A DNA stretch of 12,592 bases from SKLM01 sp964542755. GTDB taxonomy: Bacteria > Chloroflexota > Anaerolineae > B4-G1. Under the pieces are notes generated by a model. That model was not told the origin of the DNA, did no database searches, and was given only the letters and a program-made list of their open reading frames with translations. Where the stretch lies: the NCBI GenBank assembly GCA_964542755.1, contig CAZIWL010000125.1, positions 1-12,592 of the forward strand. Direction: 5' to 3'. Below, one piece after another: positions 1 to 7,237 of the stretch (position 1 is the stretch's first letter; each line of letters opens with the position of its first letter). A program made the position numbers and the translations under genes.

Positions 1-899
1 ACCCATAGCCAGTGAGCATCGCCGCCCCGTGCTGGATGCCCCCCTTCCTCTGGCTCGACCATCCCCTCCAGGATCGGATCCGGTGCCGGTGCCGATTCGC
101 CTGTGGTGGATGGCGCCGAGGTGTTACCCGTCCCGCCTGACGCGCCACTCCCGCTGCTTCCCCCGCTCGCCCCCGCATCTTCATCCTCAGCCTCGGGAAC
201 GTCGACGCTCTTGTAGATGGCATAGACATCGTCCCAGTAGATGTCATTGTGAGGCAGAGGGTACTTCGGGTCCGAAGACAGGAAGACCGAGACCTTCCCC
301 CCGTCCCCCACGGTCACCGTCACGGGTGCCAGTTCCTGCCATTGGTTGGGCGGATTCGCGGGAGGCCCCCACACGATGGAGGCGCTGGACGGGGATGAAC
401 CGCCGTCAGGGTCGACGCCGATCTTCATTCGCACTTCCTGAGCAGGGTCATAGGCGTGGGGATCGTGGTCCCTTGTCGACCATGCAGTGCCCCAGGCGTG
501 GACCTCGATGACACTGCCCGGCTTTGCCTCAAACCGACGCCAGACGCCTGCGTGATGACCCTGATGGACAGTGTGATACTGCTGCGCGTTCTGTCCAGAG
601 TGGGTTCGGTACGGGTAGGCGTTCATGGGATTGGCCTGCTTGTACTCGGGTGACCCGCAGAGTGCGTCGAAGTCCCCCTGGATGTTCTCGAGCTGGCAGT
701 CGTGCAAGCTCCAGGTGTTCCAATCATTCTCCACGCGCTGGTTGGCGTCTTGCCAATCCTCGAAGCCGTCCTCGAATGCAACATCGCCCACTGCCGGCCC
801 CCCATCGCTCTCCTGAGCGAGTGAGACACTGGCGCCCAGCGTCCCTACCAGGCCGATCACGACCAGTGCTACCAGATACTTCAATCTGCTTTGGTTCAT
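1..899 (-). CDS. Secreted protein with jelly-roll-like domain, C-terminus cut by window edge
   Basis: The open frame runs from the ATG at 899 to the left edge without a stop: 299 codons plus 2 bases. Residues 1-28 are a clear signal peptide (basic start, hydrophobic core, SVSLA-Q cleavage region). Residues about 39-230 form a single beta-rich domain with FEDGFEDW, SPEYK, HSGQNAQQY, a Gly/Trp-rich core, VRMKIGVDPDGG and HNDIYWDDV. I recognise this pattern from exported Chloroflexota proteins, where it resembles carbohydrate-binding jelly-roll modules. A Gly/Ser/Thr/Pro-rich linker follows (about 240-275), so a second domain or anchor probably lies beyond the edge. An AAGGAG ribosome site sits 6 bases before the start, and the gene begins 24 bases after tadC, so it is likely the next gene of the same operon. 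A role as surface or cargo protein of the Tad apparatus is inference; no enzyme motif is seen. Confidence 0.85.
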   Translation of the reverse strand, partial: MNQSRLKYLVALVVIGLVGTLGASVSLAQESDGGPAVGDVAFEDGFEDWQDANQRVENDWNTWSLHDCQLENIQGDFDALCGSPEYKQANPMNAYPYRTHSGQNAQQYHTVHQGHHAGVWRRFEAKPGSVIEVHAWGTAWSTRDHDPHAYDPAQEVRMKIGVDPDGGSSPSSASIVWGPPANPPNQWQELAPVTVTVGDGGKVSVFLSSDPKYPLPHNDIYWDDVYAIYKSVDVPEAEDEDAGASGGSSGSGASGGTGNTSAPSTTGESAPAPDPILEGMVEPEEGGHPARGGDAHWLW

Positions 900-905
900 C
901 GTTGG

Positions 906-911
906 CTCCTT
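906..911 (-). promoter_or_regulatory. Ribosome binding site of the left-edge secreted protein
   Basis: Minus-strand AAGGAG lies 6 bases upstream of the ATG at 899. It fixes the start of a gene that has no stop codon inside the window. Confidence 0.7.
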
Positions 912-923
912 AGCTCCTTGTGT

Positions 924-1754
924 CTAGGGGATGATGGATGTCCCGCTCACCGAGAATTGTTCGATCACCTGCAATAGCGGCGGTGCCAGAATGGCGAGCA
1001 TGAGCGTGGGCAGCAACATCACGACCCCTACGATGATGGCCATGTTCGCTCGGCGCCTGGCCAGCTCCTCCATCTCGTGTCTGAGTGTCGTAATGCTGGC
1101 CTTCACGCGCTGAGCCAGCGTGCGCTCTCGCTTCTCACCCTCCAGCGACCTTGCTTGTCTCAACGTGAGCACGGCCATGTTGATCTGCTGCCCCGGCATA
1201 TCCAGGGCCGCGAGGAAGTCTGCGGGACTCTCTGTCGGCGGGCATTCGCCGAGGATTCGTGCCAGCGCCGACCGGTCACGCCACGTCTGGGCGTACGTTC
1301 TCACAGCCTGGTCAACGGGCCGCCCCCCTACACCAGACAGTACGTAGGCCATCTGGAGAAGCCCCAGGCATTCACTGTTGACCTGCCGCACCAAGCTCAC
1401 CTGCCAGCCATTATCAAACATCCGTGGGGGCAGCAGCATCCCCACCAGGGCCAGGACTGCGCCGATGAGCCAGCCCTGCAACCCAACCCAAAGACTCGAC
1501 AGAGCTCCCACGGCGGTCCCGGTGACAAGGCCCAGAACGGACATAAGGAAGATCGTCGACCGCCCCACCCTGCGCTGTCGCACCACGCTTGCCGCGGCCT
1601 GGAACATGGTCTCTGTCCTCAGCAGTTGCCCCGCGACGGTCGCCGGGTCGACAGCGGACGTCACCAGGGCCAGAGCCCCAACCAGAAACATCAGGGGAAC
1701 CGCAACGTTGGGCACAGGCGGCAGATCGAGCGGGATAAGATCGAGTATGTTCAC
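924..1754 (-). CDS. tadC: TadC-like pilus assembly platform protein
   Basis: A 276-residue inner-membrane protein. Hydrophobic segments lie at about 17-34, 66-84, 88-108 and 237-261, with a cytoplasmic helical region (about 110-235) containing the charged stretch GEKRERTLAQRVKAS. This is the layout of the T2SSF/GspF-like platform proteins that form the TadB/TadC pair in Tad systems. Its ATG overlaps the tadB stop by 4 bases (ATGA), as is usual for a coupled pair. TadC is known to form, with TadB, the membrane platform on which the CpaF/TadA ATPase acts. The assignment to C rather than B rests on order and on the arrangement of the segments; sequence motifs alone are weak. Confidence 0.82.
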   Translation of the reverse strand: MNILDLIPLDLPPVPNVAVPLMFLVGALALVTSAVDPATVAGQLLRTETMFQAAASVVRQRRVGRSTIFLMSVLGLVTGTAVGALSSLWVGLQGWLIGAVLALVGMLLPPRMFDNGWQVSLVRQVNSECLGLLQMAYVLSGVGGRPVDQAVRTYAQTWRDRSALARILGECPPTESPADFLAALDMPGQQINMAVLTLRQARSLEGEKRERTLAQRVKASITTLRHEMEELARRRANMAIIVGVVMLLPTLMLAILAPPLLQVIEQFSVSGTSIIP

Positions 1755-2593
1755 AACCGCACCTCCGGAAGTTTCTGCAAGCGACTGAAGATGGTGAAGA
1801 TGCCGATGATGGCGAACCCCTCGATGACCAGGACGATCTTGCCGAGGAGGGAGCCGAAGAAGGCCGCTTCATAGCCGTCGACCATCCTGAGCATAAAGAG
1901 ATTCAGCCCCGGCAGGATCAGGGTGAAGACCCACTTGGCCATCTCCATCGAGTTCATCTCCTGCTGCAGCGTCTGATTGACGGACTGAATGTCGAACAGG
2001 ATCTCCCAGGACACCTCCAGGGCATCCGCTTGCTCCTGCACCCCTGCGCGGCCCTCGCCCTGCTCTGTGATCCGCGCAATGGTGGCCATCTGCCGCCAGA
2101 CCGGTCGACTTGCCCCCGCTTCCTCTGCCACGGTACTAAGGGCCTCGGACAACGCTTCCCCGGCCTGCATCGAAGCCACGACCTCTCGCGTGGTCTCTGT
2201 CATCCGCGGGTAGGCCGTGCGGAAATCCGGATCCTGGGCGATGGTCCGCAGTGCCTCGCGCAATCCCTGATCGGCGCTCATCACAGAGATCAAGCCGTGC
2301 AGGTACTCCAGGGCCTCATCGGCTAGTTTGCCCCGAGCTCTCACCTGGGCCCCCTTCCAGGCGACGAACACAGCCACTATCAGGATGACGCCCACCAGTA
2401 CGTAGGGACTCGACACCACCACGGCGAGCATGAGACTCAACCCCAGCCCAAGGCTCCCAAGGATAAGGGTCTTCTGATACCAGCCTCGGAAAAGCATCGT
2501 GTCGTCGAAAAGCGGCAGCGTGGCGATGACCAGAAGGATCGCCGACGCGGTGCCCAGGTAGTACGGGGCCCAGTAGCCAAGACCTAATCCCAT
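1751..2593 (-). CDS. tadB: TadB-like pilus assembly platform protein
   Basis: A 280-residue membrane protein read from the ATG at 2593, one base after the cpaF stop, with a GGGGGAA ribosome site just upstream. A longer upstream reading would overlap cpaF by 120 bases without any supporting site. Hydrophobic segments lie at about 11-28, 43-58, 63-78, 220-238 and 247-268. The central cytoplasmic part (about 85-215) has the helical T2SSF features: a LISVMSADQGLREAL segment, then SMQAGEALSEALSTVAEEAG, matching the usual 'G.s...AL..va.e...' pattern of the family. It sits between cpaF and tadC as in canonical tad operons. Role: inner-membrane platform that couples the secretion ATPase to pilin polymerisation. 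Confidence 0.86.
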   Translation of the reverse strand: MGLGLGYWAPYYLGTASAILLVIATLPLFDDTMLFRGWYQKTLILGSLGLGLSLMLAVVVSSPYVLVGVILIVAVFVAWKGAQVRARGKLADEALEYLHGLISVMSADQGLREALRTIAQDPDFRTAYPRMTETTREVVASMQAGEALSEALSTVAEEAGASRPVWRQMATIARITEQGEGRAGVQEQADALEVSWEILFDIQSVNQTLQQEMNSMEMAKWVFTLILPGLNLFMLRMVDGYEAAFFGSLLGKIVLVIEGFAIIGIFTIFSRLQKLPEVRL

Positions 2594-2594
2594 G

Positions 2595-4337
2595 CTATTC
2601 CCCCTTGTCGGTTCCCAAGCCGCGTAGGTGAAGCGTCTCCGCGGGTTCAATGGTTCCCAGTCGCTGCTGCAGCTCCCCTGGCTTGCCGTCAAAGTAATCA
2701 GGATGCGCCTCCACACGCTCCAGCGCCCCCAGAAGTGCCAGGATCCGCTGCGACTCCGTCGTCATGTCAAGGACCTCCTCCACAGCCTCGGTGTTCTGGA
2801 GCCTGATCTTCAGTTCCTCGCTTGTCACGTCGGCCAGCTGCAGGGAGGAGACCTCGCCGCCAATGGCCTTCATCAATGGGTTGGACTTGGCCTGCTCTAA
2901 CTGCCTGAGAGCGCGGGTCCAATCCTTGGCGACAATAGCCTCACGGATCACCCGCTGCTGCTCGCGGATAGCCGAGCGGATCATCTCCCGGATGCTTTCA
3001 TTCTCGCGGACAAGCCGCTTCATCAACCCGAGCACGCGCTCGTCACGAGGCAGTACGCGCAGCATCTCCCCGATGCCCGCCAATGCGAGTGGGGGATCTG
3101 TCTCTACAAGATGCGCCAGCGTATCAAGCCCGGGCAATCCAACACCCCCGTAGATGCGCCTTGGGTGCTGATCCAGGAACTCGTCAGGCTCACCTGTCTT
3201 GACGAAGGAGACCTGACCGCCCTTCACCGCGGCCTTGAAAATCGGCCGCGGCTTCCCATCAATGGATAGATGAGCAATCTGCGAGACAAAAAAGATGGCC
3301 TGGCCTCCGATGACTATCTTTTCCGTCTCCGCGATCAAGGGGAAGCTGATAGCGATGAGCTCGCGCAGCAATTCCGCTGAGACATTCGCATAGGGTGAGC
3401 CTTCAGCTTTGCAGAGTCCCATCAGCCGCGCCACGGCGTTGCTGACATTGGCGTGCAGTGTGGTCCAAATGGGCATTGAGGCCGAGTAGCGCAGCATCTC
3501 GGCGGCCTCATTACCTCGCACCTCGGCTACCAGCAACCTGTCGACGTTCTTTCGCAGGGCGTGGGCACACGCCTCCGCCAATCGCTCCGCCGGTACGTCG
3601 TAGACGACCGTCTGAGAGTGCTGTGGGTAGAACTCAGAACGATCATCGAGGGCCACCGCGGGCTGAGCAGGCCAGTGGGCAACCCACGCCTCGAGGAGCG
3701 TCGTCTTGCCCGTGCCAGGGACGCCTACAACCAAAACGCCGACCTTCCGCTTGGCAGCCGCCACCATGAAGTCGTACATCTCGCTGGACAAGCTCCCCCC
3801 GGCCCTCATGTCCATCAGGGTAATTGGCTCCTTGCGCCCCAGCCGGATATGGATGGTCAGGTTCGATTCGTTCCTGGCGGTGCCGTCGATCTGGATACGC
3901 CCGGGTGGGTTCTCAAAGGACGCCTGGCATACCGCCTTAGTCGGGGTCAACTCCTCGCCCGACCGGGCGGCCAGCGCCTCGCCAAAGACTTTGAGATCGT
4001 CCGGTGACTTCCACTTCACATCTGTCTTTTGCCAGACGCCGCTTCGCTGTGCCAGCACGTTGTCGTGGCCTTGCACCTGAATGGAGATGACCGAGGGATC
4101 ACGGACTAACTGATCCAGAGGCCCGAGCCCGACGAGCATCGAGGTCAGCCTCGACAGATCCCCCATCGTCACATCGTGGCCCAGCTTGCCGTTCTGAACC
4201 CACTCTCTGAGCAAGCGGTTCACTTCGGTGCGCTCGGACCTCGTGTGACGGAAGGGGTTGATGGCCGATGCAGGGAGGTCGCCCTTGGCCACCTTCTCAC
4301 TCAACAGGCGTGCGGCGCTGTAAACAGCTTGTTTCAT
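2595..4337 (-). CDS. cpaF: CpaF/TadA-type secretion ATPase with long C-terminal extension
   Basis: A 580-residue cytoplasmic type II/IV secretion ATPase. The Walker A motif GVPGTGKTT is at 205-213. The Asp-box region ALDDRSEF is at 229-236, the Walker B-type segment DRLLVAEVRG at 266-275, and the His-box segment WTTLHAN at 291-297. All key motifs are intact, so it should be an active ATPase. The N-terminal region (about 30-200) matches the CpaF N-domain, including the GLGPLDQLVRDPSV segment. The catalytic core ends near residue 375, but the protein continues for about 200 charged, mostly helical residues (with REQQRVIREAIV), whereas typical CpaF/TadA proteins are roughly 400-480 residues. A GGAGGA site lies 8 bases before the ATG. 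The gene is preceded by cpaE (54-base gap) and followed by tadB (1 base). Role: energises pilus assembly via TadB/TadC. Confidence 0.93.
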   Translation of the reverse strand: MKQAVYSAARLLSEKVAKGDLPASAINPFRHTRSERTEVNRLLREWVQNGKLGHDVTMGDLSRLTSMLVGLGPLDQLVRDPSVISIQVQGHDNVLAQRSGVWQKTDVKWKSPDDLKVFGEALAARSGEELTPTKAVCQASFENPPGRIQIDGTARNESNLTIHIRLGRKEPITLMDMRAGGSLSSEMYDFMVAAAKRKVGVLVVGVPGTGKTTLLEAWVAHWPAQPAVALDDRSEFYPQHSQTVVYDVPAERLAEACAHALRKNVDRLLVAEVRGNEAAEMLRYSASMPIWTTLHANVSNAVARLMGLCKAEGSPYANVSAELLRELIAISFPLIAETEKIVIGGQAIFFVSQIAHLSIDGKPRPIFKAAVKGGQVSFVKTGEPDEFLDQHPRRIYGGVGLPGLDTLAHLVETDPPLALAGIGEMLRVLPRDERVLGLMKRLVRENESIREMIRSAIREQQRVIREAIVAKDWTRALRQLEQAKSNPLMKAIGGEVSSLQLADVTSEELKIRLQNTEAVEEVLDMTTESQRILALLGALERVEAHPDYFDGKPGELQQRLGTIEPAETLHLRGLGTDKGE

Positions 4338-4345
4338 CCTTGATT

Positions 4346-4351
4346 TCCTCC
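4346..4351 (-). promoter_or_regulatory. Ribosome binding site of cpaF
   Basis: Minus-strand GGAGGA lies 8 bases before the cpaF ATG at 4337. The 54-base cpaE-cpaF gap is the largest among the core tad genes. It also holds a weak 5-bp hairpin (TCTGG / CCAGA) but no recognisable promoter. Confidence 0.65.
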
Positions 4352-4391
4352 AGTCAGTTCCCGATTTGTCTGGTGACGGTTTCCAGATGGC

Positions 4392-5477
4392 CTATCGGCG
4401 CCCGTTTCCTCCGATGCTGATCTCTTGCCGCCGCTTCGCTAGAAGCATCACCTTCTGGGTGAGAGGGCGGTAAGGCTTCTTCGGGTCACGGAAGGCCCCG
4501 CTCTCATGTAAGTGCCCGATCCGGGGGTTGGTCTGGATGCCGCGCGAATACGGAACGGCGATCAGCCGGTCGTGCCAGCCGTTCTGCTGGAGCCAGTTTG
4601 GAATGTTCTCTAAGACATGCTCCCGTGACGTGGCCGTTACCACCGGGAGCATCCAGTCCATCTGGTCCCAGGTGCGCAGCACCCGGCGGGTCCGCGCCAG
4701 CCCTTCGTGCCCCCACTCGACCGGCGTGAAGGGCACCACATAGACGGCGGGATGCTTGCCCGTAAGCAGGGCGTACGTCAGATAGACCTCCATCCAGTCA
4801 CCGGGGGACTCCGGTGTCGGGATGGACGGTGACGTGTCGACGACCACGTAGTCGTACGTCATCTGCCGCACCTCGGTCCAGAAGGCATAAGCGGTGCTGA
4901 GCGTCACTCCGCTGCCGTCCAGATAGGGCTCCGGGGCGAGCAAGTCGATCCGCTCTGCTATCTCGACCACGTTTTGCTGCACGCGGCGCTCCTTGATGTC
5001 CTCGGCAGGCATAATCGTAATCTCGTCGTCGGTCAGGAAGCGCACCAGGTTGTACTGATGCGGGTTATCGTCGACGGCGAGGACGGAGAAGCCCTCGTCG
5101 CTCAACAAAGATGCCAAAGCCCCTGCTGTTGTGGTCTTGCCCACGCCGCCCTTCGTGGAGGTCACCACCACGAACACCGTGCGCCCGCCCACATCCCAGC
5201 CCGTGGTGAATGCAACGTGTTTGACGACACTGTGAGCGCCCTTGGCCGGATTGACCAGCACAGCCGCCCGCCCCATCTTCTCCGCCACCTGCGCGATGCT
5301 CTTGGCCCTGGGCAACCGTTGATCGACAATCACCAGATCATACTCACGGGCGTCGAGTGTGGGGATCATGTACTCCCGTAGCGTGTCGTCGTCGAGGATG
5401 AACCTCACCCCGTACTCGTTGATGAGCCGTGTGCGGACGGCGGCAGGGAATCTGCCTAGCAGTACAGCTCGCCTCAT
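4392..5477 (-). CDS. cpaE: CpaE/TadZ-type ParA-family ATPase (pilus localisation)
   Basis: A 361-residue protein. Residues 1-60 resemble a degenerate response-regulator receiver fold (YDLVIVDQRLP at 47-57). The ParA/MinD ATPase domain begins near 100 with an intact deviant Walker A, KGGVGKTTT (109-117). It continues with the A' motif LAVDDNPHQ (133-141) and the Walker B region YDYVVVDTSPS (208-218). This two-part layout is typical of CpaE/TadZ, which places the Tad machine at a cell pole or site. The start at 5477 is chosen because its ATG overlaps the cpaB stop (ATGA) and has AGGAGGG just upstream. A longer reading from 5573 would run 96 bases into cpaB with no ribosome site. The canonical lysines suggest active ATP binding, unlike some TadZ proteins with degenerate Walker motifs. 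Confidence 0.9.
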   Translation of the reverse strand: MRRAVLLGRFPAAVRTRLINEYGVRFILDDDTLREYMIPTLDAREYDLVIVDQRLPRAKSIAQVAEKMGRAAVLVNPAKGAHSVVKHVAFTTGWDVGGRTVFVVVTSTKGGVGKTTTAGALASLLSDEGFSVLAVDDNPHQYNLVRFLTDDEITIMPAEDIKERRVQQNVVEIAERIDLLAPEPYLDGSGVTLSTAYAFWTEVRQMTYDYVVVDTSPSIPTPESPGDWMEVYLTYALLTGKHPAVYVVPFTPVEWGHEGLARTRRVLRTWDQMDWMLPVVTATSREHVLENIPNWLQQNGWHDRLIAVPYSRGIQTNPRIGHLHESGAFRDPKKPYRPLTQKVMLLAKRRQEISIGGNGRR

Positions 5478-6196
5478 TGTCCCTCCTGTAGAGCCAGTGC
5501 GTCCTCGGTGAGATCCATATTGAACACGGCCAGTGGGGGGAGATCGGGGTTGGCGTTCTGTGTGATGGTCCACACCAGCCGCAGGGGGCCCGCGAACATC
5601 CCCTCTTCGTCATCGTCATCCCCAGACGCGACCTCCTCCTTGAGACCCTCCATGGCCGCGATCTGATCCATGGTCAGAGCGATGAAGAAGCCGCCTTCTG
5701 TCTTCTCCAGGATGCGTGCCTTGTCGAACAGGACGATCAACTCCCTGCCCACCCGGTTCACCATCGACAGCGACAGGTACTCATTGTGTCTGACCTTGCC
5801 GAGCACCACGCCGGGAGCACTCAGGTGGTAGCCATACATGCCCTCGGGCAGCGGCTCTCCAGATCCGTCGAACCGGAATCGGTCTGGCGACGTGCCCGTC
5901 AGCTGGGATGGGTGGACCAGTTCCCCGGCCCCGACCGGATGGCTTGTCCATTTCCCCACGATGGAGTCTTTGTTCGTCACCACATCGAACTTACGGTTGA
6001 CTGGAACATAGAACTCCTCCAGGTCCCCAGCGCCGACCTTGTGAAACGTGGGAAAGCTGCTCTTGTACCGCCACGCTTTCTCCAACTTCACCTGCTGCAT
6101 CCAGAGATAAACGGCCACAATGATGGCGGCTAAGGCCAGCAGGACCAACACCCATCGGACGGTCCGTGCCACTGAGATCGAGCGTGTGAGCTTCAT
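5474..6196 (-). CDS. cpaB: CpaB/RcpC-like Flp pilus assembly protein with SAF domain
   Basis: A 240-residue protein with a single N-terminal membrane segment (about 14-32) and the remainder probably outside the membrane. Residues about 48-100 match a SAF domain: EFYVPVNRKFDVVTNKDSIVG followed at 88-99 by VGAGELVHPSQL, the usual 'v.aGe.i....L' ending. Next comes a beta-rich region with APGVVLG and VGRELIVLFDKARIL, as in CpaB/RcpC proteins. An acidic run SGDDDDEEG (191-199) interrupts the C-terminal part. The GAGGAG ribosome site (6207-6212) lies 10 bases before the ATG, 28 bases after the TadG-like gene. In diderm bacteria CpaB works next to the secretin; here no secretin is seen, so its partner is unclear. 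Confidence 0.82.
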   Translation of the reverse strand: MKLTRSISVARTVRWVLVLLALAAIIVAVYLWMQQVKLEKAWRYKSSFPTFHKVGAGDLEEFYVPVNRKFDVVTNKDSIVGKWTSHPVGAGELVHPSQLTGTSPDRFRFDGSGEPLPEGMYGYHLSAPGVVLGKVRHNEYLSLSMVNRVGRELIVLFDKARILEKTEGGFFIALTMDQIAAMEGLKEEVASGDDDDEEGMFAGPLRLVWTITQNANPDLPPLAVFNMDLTEDALALQEGQ

Positions 6197-6224
6197 GGTT
6201 CGTTTTCTCCTCTTGATTGCGTTC

Positions 6225-6755
6225 CTAGTCCGGCGTCGGTGTGATTTCTACCTGCTCCAGCGGTACCGGTGTTGCAGCGGCTGCAGGCTGATTCGTCGTC
6301 TCCAGCACCGTCATCCCATGCACCTCTACGGGTATGCACGGCCAGACCGGCGGGCAGAGATGTGCGTTGAGCGAGATCTCAACGACGGGGCCGTGGTAGG
6401 TCTCCCCATTGACCACAATGATGTCGCCGGTAGGGTTGTGGACCATCAGATCCAGGGTCGATGCAACGTCGGCCGGGGCCTCTCTCATGAAGCGCACGTT
6501 GCCGAGTTCGATGTCCAACACCTTCTCGGCCTCGTCTTGCGCCCTGGCTGCATTGAGCTCTTGCTCTCCGGCCTCAAGGCTGCGCATTGCCGCCGTAGCC
6601 GCGTGCTCCGCGGTGCGCGTGAGCTTCCGATACGACATCAGAAAGACGCCCGTGTCGAGGACAAAGAGGAGCATGGCCACCACCGCCACCATGCCAATCG
6701 CCGCCATGACGATGACCTGCCCCTTCTCCTCCGCGATGCCTTCAGACCACGTCAC
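6225..6755 (-). CDS. TadG-like membrane-anchored pilus-associated protein
   Basis: A 176-residue protein read from the GTG at 6755, which overlaps the TadE-like stop as GTGA. A longer reading from 6887 lies entirely inside the TadE-like gene and adds an unlikely Arg-rich leader. Residues about 9-55 are the TadE/TadG-like N-terminal module: EEKGQVIVMAAIG, one membrane helix (about 14-40), then the amphipathic RKLTRTAEHAATAAMRSL segment that these proteins share. The prepilin Glu at +5 is absent (Met), so processing like TadE is not expected. The outer part is short, has a Cys pair (C134 and C140) and ends in a Thr/Pro-rich tail (ITPTPD). It lacks the von Willebrand-type domain of full-length TadG, so it is a small family member. 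Confidence 0.75.
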   Translation of the reverse strand: MTWSEGIAEEKGQVIVMAAIGMVAVVAMLLFVLDTGVFLMSYRKLTRTAEHAATAAMRSLEAGEQELNAARAQDEAEKVLDIELGNVRFMREAPADVASTLDLMVHNPTGDIIVVNGETYHGPVVEISLNAHLCPPVWPCIPVEVHGMTVLETTNQPAAAATPVPLEQVEITPTPD

Positions 6756-7237
6756 GGCGCACCCCCGCGCCAACAGAAGAGCGAGTCCTGCGCTACAAGC
6801 GTTAGATCGGCGTGGAAGGACAGGATGTGCAGCGATGTCTCGTACTCCCCCGTGACGCGAATCGAATCGCCGTATTCGCACTCGCACGTGTCCGTTGAGC
6901 CATCGCAGACGAGCGTGCCGTCAGGGTCCAGGGTGTCGACCGTGAACTGTGCGTGAGACGGGTCCATCCAGGCTATGTAGCTGTTGTCCTCGACGGTCGA
7001 TAGCGCCGAAACATTCCCTCCTAGTCTCGCGGCGCCCTGAGCTACGCTGCCAGTGGCGTCCAGTAGGAAGATGTACTCGGAAAAGAGCATTCCAAACTCG
7101 ATCACGCCTAACAACACCAGGAGTAGAATGGGCAGAACCATGGCGAACTCCGCCATCGCTTGCCCGGATTCTCCCGTCCGAGGAGATGCTCGGCGTACCT
7201 CGCCCTCCCCACTTGGCTTGCCTACTCGTTCTTCCAT
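6752..7237 (-). CDS. tadE: TadE-like minor pseudopilin
   Basis: A 161-residue protein read from the ATG at 7237, supported by a TGGAGG site 7 bases upstream. The open frame extends to 7543, but that part is wholly inside the neighbouring membrane-protein gene. Residues 22-49 carry the class III prepilin signature: SGQAMAEF, with predicted cleavage after G25, Glu at +5 and Phe at +6, followed by a 20-residue hydrophobic stretch. This is the site cut by the CpaA/TadV prepilin peptidase. After the TadE-typical AAR segment the exported part has four cysteines (C111, C118, C120, C155), which could form disulfides. It overlaps the upstream gene by 16 bases and the downstream TadG-like gene by 4. 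Role: minor pilin or initiation complex of the Tad pilus. Confidence 0.86.
   Translation of the reverse strand: MEERVGKPSGEGEVRRASPRTGESGQAMAEFAMVLPILLLVLLGVIEFGMLFSEYIFLLDATGSVAQGAARLGGNVSALSTVEDNSYIAWMDPSHAQFTVDTLDPDGTLVCDGSTDTCECEYGDSIRVTGEYETSLHILSFHADLTLVAQDSLFCWRGGAP

Noticed and set aside
29..913. Plus-strand and other-frame open frames over the left-edge gene
   Set aside because: They are Arg/Pro/Ser-rich, have no ribosome sites and are antisense shadows of the minus-strand secreted protein, which has a signal peptide and a coherent domain.
1077..1874. A 265-codon plus-strand open frame across tadC/tadB
   Set aside because: Its composition is low-complexity His/Arg/Pro, it spans two well-supported minus-strand genes and it has no recognisable domain.
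6756..6887. Upstream extension of the TadG-like protein to 6887
   Set aside because: It is fully inside the TadE-like gene. The GTGA junction at 6752-6755 gives a coupled start directly before the membrane module.
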